NCBI GenBank assembly: GCA_016712105.1
Contig: JADJRU010000050.1
Location: 1-64,000 of the forward strand
DNA: 64,000 bases
DNA from: Ahniella sp.
GTDB lineage: Bacteria > Pseudomonadota > Gammaproteobacteria > Xanthomonadales > Ahniellaceae
Direction of reading: 5' to 3'
The notes beneath the pieces were generated by a model. The model searched no databases and was not told the origin of the DNA. It was given only the letters and a program-made list of their open reading frames with translations. Positions within the stretch are counted from its first letter, which is position 1, and each line of letters begins with the position of its first letter. A program made the translations under genes and the position numbers. Positions 18,601 to 27,817 of this stretch are shown piece by piece.

Positions 18601-19771
18601 AGTGGACAACACCTGCCGAACTGCGCGCACAGATCCAGCGACTCTGGGACCGGGGCGACTTGCTTCGGGATACGGTCGCTGGAACAGCAATCTGGCCGCT
18701 CCGTCTGGTCCTCAAGGTGCCTGGTGCCGACGACTTGTCGGATCGGTTCGAGGGAGTTCGGGCATGGGTTCGTGACATTGCGGACACAGCCTATGTGCGG
18801 ATCGAGTGGCGAGACTGGCACCATCGCGTCCAAGGCACCCAGCGCCTGCCGGCGGCCATCTGGATGGATTCGTTGCAGGATTCTTTGGCGTGGATCGGCA
18901 AGAAGCGGCAGGCCGAACAGTTTGGCTCGCTCTGGCGTTCGACCGGCATTGACCAACCGCTGCTGCTGCCCTGGCTCCTCAAAAGACCACTGCAGGCACT
19001 GGAATACGCGGAACACTGGACACGGCTGATCGCAGTCATCGGATGGATCAAGGCGAACCGGCGTTCCAACGTGTACCTGCGTCAGGTTGATGTGCCGGGT
19101 GTCGACAGCAAGTTCATCGAGGCGCATCGAGGTCTGTTGGCCGAGTGGCTCGATCTTGTCTTGCCGATCGAGGCAATTGACGTTCATGCGACGGGTGTAT
19201 CTCAGTTCACCCGCCGATATGGCTTTCGGTCAAAGCCGCTTCGGGTCAGGTTTCGCTTGCTCGACCGTTCGCTTTCCAGCTTGCCAGGCTGTCACGGATT
19301 GACGGACATCACGGTCGATTCGACAAGCTTCAGTCACTTGACCCTTCCGATCGACCGGGTCTTCATCACCGAGAATGAAACGAACTTCCTCGCGTTTCCG
19401 GAGGCTCCTCGGTCGATCGTGATCTTCGGGAGTGGGTATGGCTGGGAAACGCTTGCAAGCGCGGCGTGGTTGCATCGCTGTGATACCCGGTACGGGGTGA
19501 TCTCGATACCCACGGTTTTGCAATTCTGAGCCAACTGCGAGCATGCTTGCCGCAGGTTCGCTCACTCCTGATGGATCGGGAGACCTTGCTGGCACATCGG
19601 GAACACTGGACCGAAGAGCCTGATCCCGTGCGCCACGATCTGACCGGACTCACTGCAGAAGAAGCTGCAGTCTACGACGATCTGCGTTTTGACCGATTCC
19701 GCGCGAAGCTGAGACTGGAGCAGGAACGGATTGGCTGGCCGTGGATGTTGGGTCACCTGCAAGCCGGCTGA
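18597..19771 (+). pseudogene. jetD: Wadjet JetD (DUF3322-DUF2220 Toprim nuclease), frameshifted at the active site
   Basis: Starts at ATG 18597 overlapping the jetC stop (ATGA). The N-terminal DUF3322 part (MKWTTPAELRAQIQRLWDRGDLL onward) and the DUF2220 part up to FITENETNFLAFP and IVIFGSGYGWETL are in frame. Near 19493 one base is missing: TACGGGGTGATC reads RYGVIS and stops at 19527-19529, whereas adding one T gives YWGDLDTHGFAILSQLR and a continuous protein to 19771 (391 residues, normal length). YWGDLDTHG is the conserved Toprim metal-binding segment, so the break falls on the nuclease active site. As written, cleavage activity is lost. Confidence 0.92.
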
Positions 19772-19822
19772 ACCGTGTTGCACTATGCTGAAGGCCGGAT
19801 CCGGCATGGGAGGCGATCGACG

Positions 19823-21303
19823 ATGCACGCGCAGACTCGCAAGCAGTCACGTTGGTCGTTCTGGCGGTTCGTGCGCTGGGGTCTGTTCCTGATGGCGATG
19901 GTGTTCGTCTTGCCGGTACTGGTTTGGTTCATCGCCAACCGCTTCGATGAATCGCCCACGCAGGAAGCGTTGGATTACGCTGCCGAGTCGCCGCGACAGG
20001 TGGCCGATGCCGACAATGCATGGCTGCTGTTGGCCGGGATCGGCGCGGCAGCCGGTGAGGATCCTCTGGTTTTCGGCCGGCGTCGGGTCGACAGGGTCGT
20101 GGCGCGTTCCCATGAATCACCGATGCCCCCACCGGATGCGGCCGAGGTAGCGCTGTTCGTTGACCCGGTTCCGAAGGTGGGACCGGACATCGAAATCGAC
20201 GGAGTGGGCGAACTATGCCCCTCGCGTGACGTGGACTGTATTGCCTGGGCTCGTGAGAACACCGGGATGCTCGAGCGATTGCGTGCCGCCAACTCGCTTC
20301 GATTGACGCGTTGGCAAACCGCATTGACGTTGCCGGACTGGCAGGCGCTTTATCCGCCGCTGTTGGATGGGCCCGTGCAGGATCCGTCAGTGGCTACTTT
20401 GTATCTGAATCTGCTGGCGCTCGAGTTGTCGCAAACCTTGCCCTTCATGCCGCCCAACGGGGTGGTAATCGAGTCGACGGAGCCGACGACGCTGGAAAAA
20501 TTGGCGCAGACCGTCGTGTTTTGGCGTCGAGTGCAGGTCTCGCCACAAGACTTGATCTCGACGCTCGTGGCAGGGCGCCAGATCGAGGACGCACAGCGGA
20601 TCGCCGACAACTGGCTCTCGATGCGCATTGAATCAGTGGGCCGCGTGAAGAAGCAGCGCTTGATCAAATTCTGGCGCCGCCCGGCAGGCCCACCGAATGG
20701 CGTGAAGCGTTGCGCCACGAATTCCGTGGTTTTCAGCCAGCCCTGCGTGATTCGTCACTGGGGCCTTGGGGCGCGCTGCGGCAATGTGTTGATGGAACCG
20801 CGGAGCAAGGATGTCTGAAGACGTTTGCGATGAACGCTGCCTATGCGCCGCAAGCCACACTGAATCTGCATGCCCGGCACTATCGGATCATTGAGGATCT
20901 GCTTGAAGCCGATCCCCGACGGATCGAGGCTGCGCATCAAGAGGTGTCGCCGGTATTCGAGGAAACGTTCGTGGCATTTGGTGACCCCGGTCGACTGGTG
21001 GGCCAGTTGGCTCATAACTTTGCCGGCCGGATCCTGGCGCAGATCGCAGTGCCGGCATTCGATTGGGGTCGACGGTTGCATGACCAGGAGGCATTGAGGC
21101 GAATGATCGTGCTGAAGCGCGAGGCGAAGGAACATCAGATTGCGCCCGAGGGTATGGATGCGTTCTTGTCCCAACAACCTGAAGACCTGAGAAATCCGTT
21201 TACCGGTGAACCTTTCGGCTGGAGTGCCGAGACGTACGAAATCCATTTCGTGCCGAGCGCGGCCAACTACTGGAAGCGTGAAACCTTGATCGTCGTTTAC
21301 TGA
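19823..21303 (+). pseudogene. Unrecognised single-pass membrane protein gene, frameshifted
   Basis: Starts at ATG 19823 (MHAQTRKQSRWSFWRF) with one N-terminal membrane helix (GLFLMAMVFVLPVLVWFIA), then a soluble domain with no family recognised. The frame breaks near 20680: adding one C gives RRPGRPTEWREALRHEFRGF and carries the protein on to 21303 for about 493 residues. The C-terminal half includes NPFTGEPFGWSAETYEIHFVP, suggestive of a periplasmic domain. The gene begins 51 bp after jetD in the same direction, but nothing ties it to Wadjet. It overlaps the end of the convergent lysR gene by 7 bp. Confidence 0.6.
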
Positions 21304-22208
21304 TCCCGCGGACTCGCCCATCGGCCAGATTCGGACAACAGATGGGCCAGGAAGACCCGGGCGATCGGCGAAGGTTGCTTGCCTTTTTGCCGCACGACAT
21401 GCCATTTGGATTCGATCGGGAATCCCCTCACGTCGAGGATGGAGACACCGTGTTCCTGCGTCTGGCCGTGCAATGTATGGGCGGACAGCACCGCGAGCCC
21501 CAGATTGCCGGCGACCGCTTCCTTGATCGCTTCGTTGCTGCCCAGTTCCAATCGCAGGTTCGGTTTGAACCCGAGTCGCTTGAAGTGCGCATCGACTGCC
21601 ATCCGCGTGCCAGAGCCTCGTTCGCGGAGGATAAATCGCGACTTGGCCAGTGCGGTTAGGGGAATGTCCTGTCCGCTCGCCAGTGGGTGCGTGTTGGGAC
21701 CAATCACGACCAGCGGATTCGGCATCAGGACAAAATCTTCCAGGTCGATGTCCGAGGGTGGCGTCGACATGATGTAGAGATCATCGAGGTTGTCGCGAAG
21801 GCGTTGCACCACGCCGTCGCGGTTCAGGACCTCGAGCGCGATGTCGATCTCGGGATGGGTTGCACAAAAACTGCCCAGCAGTCGCGGCACAAAGTATTTC
21901 GCCGTGCTCACGACGGCCACCCGGAGTTTGCCGCGGGTCAGGCCCTTCGTGGCATCGATGACCTGCTCGAAAGCGGACCACTCATCGACGATCGATCTCG
22001 CGGTGCGCGCCAGCTGTTTGCCCGCGTCCGTGAGGTGGACCCGCTTGGCGATCACTTCATGCAAGGGGACGCCGATCGACAGGCTCATCTCCTTCAATTG
22101 CATCGATGCCGTGGGTTGCGTCACATGGCACATCCTGGCGGCACGGCTGACACTGCCGGTGTCGGCGAGCGCCAGAAACAGGCGCAACTGGCGAAATGTG
22201 ACATTCAT
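21297..22208 (-). CDS. LysR-family regulator (CbbR-like) of the adjacent bicarbonate transporter
   Basis: A 303-residue LysR protein from ATG 22208. HTH at residues 1-60 (FRQLRLFLALADTGSVSRAARMCHVTQPTASMQLKEM), followed by a substrate-binding domain (LRVAVVSTAKYFVPRLLGSFCATHPEI). It resembles CbbR/CmpR-type regulators. It is divergent from an SbtA-type permease with an 85-bp intergenic region, the usual layout for a LysR regulator and its target. Effector unknown. Confidence 0.88.
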   Translation of the reverse strand: MNVTFRQLRLFLALADTGSVSRAARMCHVTQPTASMQLKEMSLSIGVPLHEVIAKRVHLTDAGKQLARTARSIVDEWSAFEQVIDATKGLTRGKLRVAVVSTAKYFVPRLLGSFCATHPEIDIALEVLNRDGVVQRLRDNLDDLYIMSTPPSDIDLEDFVLMPNPLVVIGPNTHPLASGQDIPLTALAKSRFILRERGSGTRMAVDAHFKRLGFKPNLRLELGSNEAIKEAVAGNLGLAVLSAHTLHGQTQEHGVSILDVRGFPIESKWHVVRQKGKQPSPIARVFLAHLLSESGRWASPRDQ

Positions 22209-22293
22209 AGATAAATCGATATGAAAGCGATCATGGAAATCGATTTTACCTGATTGATCGCGGTGCGTAGCATGCGCGAAATCGGAGATTTCC

Positions 22294-23295
22294 ATGCAAA
22301 ACTTTCTTGACCCCGCGATTCTGTTCTTTGTTTTTGGCGTGTTTGCGGGGGCAGTCCGGTCCAATCTGGAGATTCCACCGGCCATTGCCAAGTTCCTGTC
22401 CCTTTACCTGCTGATGGCGTTGGGACTCAAAGGCGGCTTTGCGCTGGCCGAATCGGGGCTGAGCCACACCATCCTGGTCAGTCTGGGCGCCGCCTTGCTG
22501 ATGGCGTTTCTGGTGCCGGTGCTTGGTTATCAGTTCCTCAAGAACCGCGTATCACGATTCGATGCTGCCGCGATCGCCGCGTCGTATGGATCGGTCAGTG
22601 CCGTGACCTTCGTCACCGCGATGCAGTATCTCGAAACGCACGACATGGCGCCCGGTGGGCACATGGCCGTGGCGTTGGTGATCATGGAATCACCCGCCAT
22701 CCTCATGGCGGTGCTGCTCGCCAACATGCTGCGACAACAGCAGGCACGTGATGGCGCGTTGGCGGTTCCGGGCAACACGATCGATGGCCAGGTGCCAGCA
22801 AGGCTTTCGAAACGGAAGATTCTCCATGAGTCGTTTACGGACGGTGCGCAGTTGTTGCTGCTCGGCGGCATGGCGGTCGGGTTTCTCAGTGGTGATGCCG
22901 GGAAAGCGGTCATGGCTCCGTTCTCGATCGACCTGTTCAAAGGCATGCTCGCTTTTTTCCTGCTCGATATGGGCTTGATGGTCGCGAAGAGCTTCAGTGA
23001 GGTGCGCGGCCGTTCATTCGCATTGATTGCCTACGCGAGCGTGGCGCCAGTGATCCATGCAGGCATTGCGCTGGGCTTGTCTCCACTGCTCGGGCTGCCG
23101 GTCGGTGATGCCGCGCTGCTGATGGTGTTGTCTGCGAGTGCGTCCTACATCGTGGTGCCCGCGGTCCTGCGATTCGCGATTCCCGAAGCCAACCCGTCGA
23201 TCTATCTCGGCTTGTCGTTGGGCGTTACGTTTCCACTGAACATCCTGTTCGGTATCCCGCTCTACGCCTACGCCGCCAAACGTTTCCTGGCTTGA
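22294..23295 (+). CDS. Sodium-dependent bicarbonate transporter, SbtA family
   Basis: A 333-residue membrane protein (formerly DUF897) with about ten transmembrane segments in two inverted halves. Family marks include SNLEIPPAIAKFLSLYLLMALGLKGG near residues 25-55 and DAAAIAASYGSVSAVTFVTA near 90-110. SbtA imports bicarbonate with sodium, best known from cyanobacteria; the many heterotroph homologues are less characterised. No PII-like SbtB gene follows. Regulation by the divergent LysR gene is likely. Confidence 0.9.
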   Translation: MQNFLDPAILFFVFGVFAGAVRSNLEIPPAIAKFLSLYLLMALGLKGGFALAESGLSHTILVSLGAALLMAFLVPVLGYQFLKNRVSRFDAAAIAASYGSVSAVTFVTAMQYLETHDMAPGGHMAVALVIMESPAILMAVLLANMLRQQQARDGALAVPGNTIDGQVPARLSKRKILHESFTDGAQLLLLGGMAVGFLSGDAGKAVMAPFSIDLFKGMLAFFLLDMGLMVAKSFSEVRGRSFALIAYASVAPVIHAGIALGLSPLLGLPVGDAALLMVLSASASYIVVPAVLRFAIPEANPSIYLGLSLGVTFPLNILFGIPLYAYAAKRFLA

Positions 23296-23362
23296 TGCCG
23301 CGCTCGCGTTCCTTGGCGGAGCGCTCACATCGTGCCGACACGATTTCAGAGATCGTGTCTGG

Positions 23363-24855
23363 ATGAGCACCAAAGCCCTCGTTTGGTTCAAGCGCGACCT
23401 CCGCATTGGTGATCACGCACCGCTTCACGCCGCCGCTTCCTGCGACCTCGCAGCGGCGGTGTACGTGATTGAACCGGCCTGGCTGCGCAGTCATGAGTGC
23501 GACGCACAACATTTGGCATTCGCCGAACGGCAGGTGTCAGTGTTGCGCGATGAACTCGCGGCTCGAGGGTTGCCGCTGTTGATTCGCTTCGGTCGGGTCA
23601 CGGACGTGCTGGCCTCGATTCGTCGCGACTATGCGTTCACTCACCTGTTCAGCCATGAGGAAACCGGTCCGGGCTGGAGTTACCGACGGGATCGTGCGGT
23701 GGCAGGGTGGTGTCGGCAGGCGGGTGTGGTCTGGCGCGAGTGGCCCCAGAACGGCGTGGTGCGTGCGTTGCGTGATCGCGGCGGCTGGGCAGCGCAATGG
23801 CAACGACGTATGAATGCACCTTGTGTCGACCAACCGGGCGCCTGGAGCGGAGCCCAGGGCATGGAGCTGGGCGTGTGGCCCAAAACGCGCATCAGTGCCG
23901 CAGGGTTCGGATCGGCGCGCCCGATTCCTGAAGCCGGAGCGGCAGCGGCTCAAGGGGTTCTGCATTCGTTCCTGTCTGGACGAGGCGCGCGATACAGGAA
24001 AGAGTTGTCCAGTCCGTTGACTGCGCAGACCGCCTGTTCCCGGCTGAGCCCCTATCTGGCGTTTGGTGTGTTGTCGATGCGCGAAGTCCATCAGGCCACA
24101 GAATCCCGAATCAATTCCTGCGTGGCGAACGTGATCCTGGCGCCCGCGACATGGCGTATCACTTGCGCGGCTTTGCCGCGCGCCTTCGCTGGCATTGCCA
24201 CTTCATGCAAAAGCTGGAGTCGGAACCGGATATCGAGTGGCGCAACGTTGCGCGCAGCTACGATGGCCTGCGCGAAGATGCGTTCGACCGCACACGCTTT
24301 CAGGCCTGGTGCAGCGGTGCTACCGGCTTTCCGATGGTGGATGCCTGCATGCGCTCGCTGAATGCCACGGGCTGGCTGAACTTCCGGATGCGCGCGATGC
24401 TGGTGAGTTTTGCGGCTTACCATCTCTGGCTGCATTGGCGCGAGCCGGGTTTGCACCTCGCGCGCCAGTTCCTGGATTTTGAGCCCGGTATCCACTGGAG
24501 CCAGATGCAGATGCAGTCCGGCACCACCGGCATCAACACGTTCCGTATCTACTCGCCGTCCCGGCAACAGGCCGACCACGATCCGCGTGGTGAATTCATC
24601 CGCCGGTGGGTGCCGGAGTACGGCACGTCTGCTTACCCCTCGCCCATCGTGGACGAACGTGCTGCGGCTCTGGATGCCAAGGCTCGGCTATATGCAATCC
24701 GCAGAACCAGCGGCGCGCGAGCGGAAGTGGCCGTGGTGCAGCAACGACATGGTTCGCGCAAGAGCGGCTTGCCTCAGTCGAAGCGCCGCAAGGCGGTGTC
24801 CAAAGACCGGCAGCCGAAACAGGGCTCCCTGTTCGGCGATGAGGGGGCGTTCTGA
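23363..24855 (+). pseudogene. DNA photolyase/cryptochrome family protein, frameshifted
   Basis: The N-terminal alpha/beta domain starts MSTKALVWFKRDLRIGDHAP and continues through LSPYLAFGVLSMREVHQA, then the frame is lost near 24108. The FAD-binding helical domain continues in another frame (RDPGARDMAYHLRGF, ARSYDGLREDAFDRTRFQAWCSGATGFPMVDACMR, MQMQSGTTGINTFRIYSP) to 24855. Restored length is about 497 residues, normal for the family. Members repair UV dimers with blue light or act as photoreceptors. A small DUF2256 gene follows, a known neighbour of such photolyases. A base-level error cannot be excluded. Confidence 0.88.
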
Positions 24856-25031
24856 GCCGCAACACTGGCAGGGGCCATCGAGGCAACAAGGCGGCGTTGC
24901 CGAGCAAGATCTGTGTCGTCTGCCATCGGCTGATGACCTGGCGAAAGGCCTGGGCGAGGAACTGGGATGACGTGCGGTATTGCTCGGATGCGTGCCGACA
25001 GCGCAAGGCATCAGCCAAGCCGGTGGTCTGA
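24852..25031 (+). CDS. Small zinc-finger protein, DUF2256 family
   Basis: A frame overlapping the photolyase stop reads LPSKICVVCHRLMTWRKAWARNWDDVRYCSDACRQRKA, matching DUF2256 (C-x2-C ... C-x3-C, with TWRK and W-D-x-V-x-Y-C-S). There is no ATG; a CTG at 24852 overlapping TGA is the only plausible near-cognate start after the in-frame stop at 24840-24842, so either an unusual start is used or it is read from the photolyase by a shift. About 59 residues. DUF2256 genes often accompany photolyases; function unknown. Confidence 0.7.
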   Translation: MSRNTGRGHRGNKAALPSKICVVCHRLMTWRKAWARNWDDVRYCSDACRQRKASAKPVV

Positions 25032-25043
25032 TCCCGGGGCGGA

Positions 25044-25940
25044 CTACTTACCTGCTTTCTGACTGAACGCCACGCTGCCGAGGATCAATGCTGCGGCAAT
25101 GGCCATCGGGATGGTCGGCGGCTCGTTCAGCAGCAGCCAGGCCCAGGCTACGGCGAACAGAGGCACCAGATACGTCACCGTGACGGCACGCGGTGCGCCG
25201 ATGCGGGCAATCAGGCGGTAGTACAGCGCATAGGCAATGCCCGTACACAGCACGCCGAGTGCAATGGCCGCACCGACAGCGGGCATCGAAACCGTGTGCG
25301 TCGGCCAGAACCACAGCGCAAAAGGCAGCACCGACAGGCTCGCGAATGACAAGGTTGCGGCCGCTACCGCAATCGGCGGCAGTCCCATCAGGTGTCGGCG
25401 CACGAGGTTGGCGCCGATGCCGTACAGCACCGCAGCGCTGGTGCCGGCGACAACCGCTGCACCGATACTGGCGCCAGCGGTTTTTGCACTCGCCAGCACA
25501 ACTACCCCGGCGAAACCCACGAACAAGGCCAGACCGCGTTTCCAGCCGATCTTCTCGCCAAACATCAGTACCGCAAACAGGGCAGTGAACAGCACGGCCA
25601 TGGCGTTCGTGATGGCGCCGATTCCAGCTGGCGCATGTTGTGCCGCGTAAGCGAACAGCGCAAACGGCACTGCGGAATTGATCACGCCGATCATCGCCAA
25701 CGTAGGCCAGATTCCGGCCGGGAAACGCCGACGTTCACGCCACAGGAACGGCAGCAGAATGATCGCGCCCAAGGCCAGTCGAATCTCGGCCAGTGCCGCC
25801 GTGCCGAACTCAGGCGCAGCTACACGCTGGAACATGAAGCTGGCGCCCCAGATGGCAGCCAGCAAAGTCAGTTCCAGCGGTGACAGCCAGTCTCGTGTGG
25901 CTGGCTGGGCCAAGGGGGTATCCGTACAGACGGCGCTCAT
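25044..25940 (-). CDS. EamA/DMT-family transporter
   Basis: A 298-residue protein with ten predicted membrane helices in two EamA repeats (LELTLLAAIWGASFMFQRVA starts repeat one, GTSAAVLYGIGANLVRRHLMG repeat two). Start at ATG 25940 opens the typical short cytosolic lead; upstream in-frame sequence is non-membrane and belongs to the divergent control region. DMT proteins export amino acids, purines or other metabolites; the substrate here is unknown. Divergent from a LysR gene with 100 bp between, which probably controls it. Confidence 0.88.
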   Translation of the reverse strand: MSAVCTDTPLAQPATRDWLSPLELTLLAAIWGASFMFQRVAAPEFGTAALAEIRLALGAIILLPFLWRERRRFPAGIWPTLAMIGVINSAVPFALFAYAAQHAPAGIGAITNAMAVLFTALFAVLMFGEKIGWKRGLALFVGFAGVVVLASAKTAGASIGAAVVAGTSAAVLYGIGANLVRRHLMGLPPIAVAAATLSFASLSVLPFALWFWPTHTVSMPAVGAAIALGVLCTGIAYALYYRLIARIGAPRAVTVTYLVPLFAVAWAWLLLNEPPTIPMAIAAALILGSVAFSQKAGK

Positions 25941-26040
25941 GGGAAATCCTGTTCGTGTCGAGTGGCTATTGTCGATAGCCAGCGCAGGCTTGCAAGCGCA
26001 TACTTTCAGCGTCAGACATGAATCAGATTTGAGGCTCGCC

Positions 26041-26919
26041 ATGACCATGCGCACCGAGTTCCTGTCCGCTCTTGCCGCCTTCGAGTCGGCGGCCCGGCAC
26101 CAAAACTTTGCCCGTGCAGGTGCCGAGCTGAATATCACCGCCAGCGCCATCAGCCACCATGTCCGTAAACTCGAGCAGCGCCTTCGGGTGACCTTGTTCG
26201 AACGCCATGCCCGGGGCGTGCGACTGACTGCGGAAGGCCGTCGTCTGGCTGATTGCGCCAGCAGCGCGATGTCCGATATCGAATCCGTGGCGGCGTCACT
26301 TGCGCCGGTGAACCAGACGAAGCCGATCGTGCGCATCAGTACCCTGCATTCACTGGTCTACACGTGGCTGCTGCCCAAACTGCCGGTGTTCATTGCCAAA
26401 CACCCCGATATCCGCCTCGGTATCGTCACCGAAGCCGCGCTGGCCCGGTTCGAGGATGGCGGTGCCGACCTGGCCATTCGTCACGGGCCAGGGCATTGGC
26501 CAGGGCTCACCTCCCTGCACTTGATGGATGACACGCTGTTTCCTGTCGCCTCGCCGGCATTCCAGGAGCGGGCGCGAATCAAACATGCCGAAGACCTTCT
26601 GAGCCAACCCTTGATCCATGATCTGGCCCGGCAGGGCTGGCACGACTGGTTTCGTGCCCTGGGTATCGACGGTGCACATGTGCACGAACAACTGGTGTTC
26701 AGCGATAGCACCGATGCGCTGAAGGCCGCCGCCTGTGGACTTGGTGTCACGCTGGCTCGTGGGGTCATCGCCAAGCCATATCTCGACTCGGGTGAACTGG
26801 TCGCCGTGGCCGGGCCGCAGGTGCCCACACGTTGGCAATACTTCATCGCCTATCCCGCCCATCGCCCGCTGAAACCAGCCGCACAGATGTTCGTGGATTG
26901 GCTTCTGGCTTCCCGATGA
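26041..26919 (+). CDS. LysR-family regulator, GcvA-like
   Basis: A 292-residue LysR regulator of the GcvA/AmpR branch: LSALAAFESAARHQNFARAGAELNITASAISHHVRKLEQ is the HTH, and ALARFEDGGADLAIRHGPGHWPGL is the hallmark of that branch's effector domain. Start ATG at 26041. Divergent from the EamA transporter; probably its regulator. Intact. Confidence 0.88.
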   Translation: MTMRTEFLSALAAFESAARHQNFARAGAELNITASAISHHVRKLEQRLRVTLFERHARGVRLTAEGRRLADCASSAMSDIESVAASLAPVNQTKPIVRISTLHSLVYTWLLPKLPVFIAKHPDIRLGIVTEAALARFEDGGADLAIRHGPGHWPGLTSLHLMDDTLFPVASPAFQERARIKHAEDLLSQPLIHDLARQGWHDWFRALGIDGAHVHEQLVFSDSTDALKAAACGLGVTLARGVIAKPYLDSGELVAVAGPQVPTRWQYFIAYPAHRPLKPAAQMFVDWLLASR

Positions 26920-26980
26920 AACAGATTGCATCAGCCGGATGAAACGCGAGCCCTCCGGAGGCTCGATCATATAGAATTCG

Positions 26981-27087
26981 GGTGTCATCGGGGAGTAGCC
27001 ACGCTTCATCAAGAAGTGGCTTGCGTCAACACACTTGGCCCACAGGCCATGGCGCAGGCAGTCCCGTACCTGGCAAGACCTTTGACC
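26981..27087 (+). promoter_or_regulatory. yybP-ykoY manganese riboswitch
   Basis: The leader holds the signature GGGGAGTAGCC (26990-27000) in the 5' arm and GGCAAGACCTTTGACC (27072-27086) in the 3' arm, with the intervening GTCAACACACTTGG. P1 can form from GGTGTCA/TTGACC. It precedes a UPF0016 Mn exporter, a usual target of this Mn2+-sensing RNA. The same two words recur before terC at 35.8 kb. No intrinsic terminator is evident before the start, so control may be translational or Rho-linked. Confidence 0.82.
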
Positions 27088-27153
27088 ATGTCGCCTCCGA
27101 TTGGCCGGGGATGTGACATGGTCAAACGTGTCCTGTCCGGCCTTGGAAAAACC

Positions 27154-27732
27154 ATGGAATCATTGATTGTCTCGACCGGAGTTGTGGCCCTTGCGGAAAT
27201 GGGCGACAAGACTCAGCTGTTGGCGTTTCTCCTTGCTGCGCGCTTCAAGAAGCCGGTGCCGATCATTCTTGGCATCTTTGTGGCGACCGTGCTCAATCAT
27301 TCGCTCGCCGGTGCGCTGGGTGCGTGGATCACGACTGTCCTCAGTCCATCGGTGCTGCGCTGGGTGCTTGGCCTGTCCTTCATCGCGATGGCGGCATGGA
27401 CCTTGATTCCCGACAAGATCGAAGAAGAGGAAGCCGCCGTTGCAAGCCGCTTTGGTGTGTTCGGCGCAACACTGATTACCTTTTTCCTCGCCGAAATGGG
27501 CGACAAGACCCAGATCGCCACGGTGGCCATGGCCGCCCACTACGCGATGCCGGTGATGGTGGTGATCGGCACCACGCTCGGCATGCTGATTGCCGATGTG
27601 CCTGCCGTGTTCCTGGGCGGCAAACTCGCCGAGAAGATCCCCTTGCGGCTGGTGCACGGCATCGCTGCGGCCATCTTCGCCGTGCTGGGCATTGCAACGC
27701 TGTTGGGTGCGGGTTCTCGACTGGGATTCTGA
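27154..27732 (+). CDS. UPF0016/TMEM165-family manganese exporter
   Basis: A 192-residue membrane protein with six helices and two copies of the family motif E-x-G-D-(K/R)-(T/S), both written EMGDKTQ, at about residues 14 and 110. The start MESLIVSTGVVALAEMGDKTQ at 27154 matches the family's usual N-terminus; an ATG at 27118 would add 12 residues. Homologues (MneA/Mnx) export Mn2+. The upstream Mn riboswitch supports this role. Confidence 0.92.
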   Translation: MESLIVSTGVVALAEMGDKTQLLAFLLAARFKKPVPIILGIFVATVLNHSLAGALGAWITTVLSPSVLRWVLGLSFIAMAAWTLIPDKIEEEEAAVASRFGVFGATLITFFLAEMGDKTQIATVAMAAHYAMPVMVVIGTTLGMLIADVPAVFLGGKLAEKIPLRLVHGIAAAIFAVLGIATLLGAGSRLGF

Positions 27733-27817
27733 CAGGCAGTCGCTCGACAGCCTGCCTGGCGAGACTCGCCTGCTACATTATGGTGGCGCGATCCGTGCGC
27801 TGATCCGGAACAACTTG

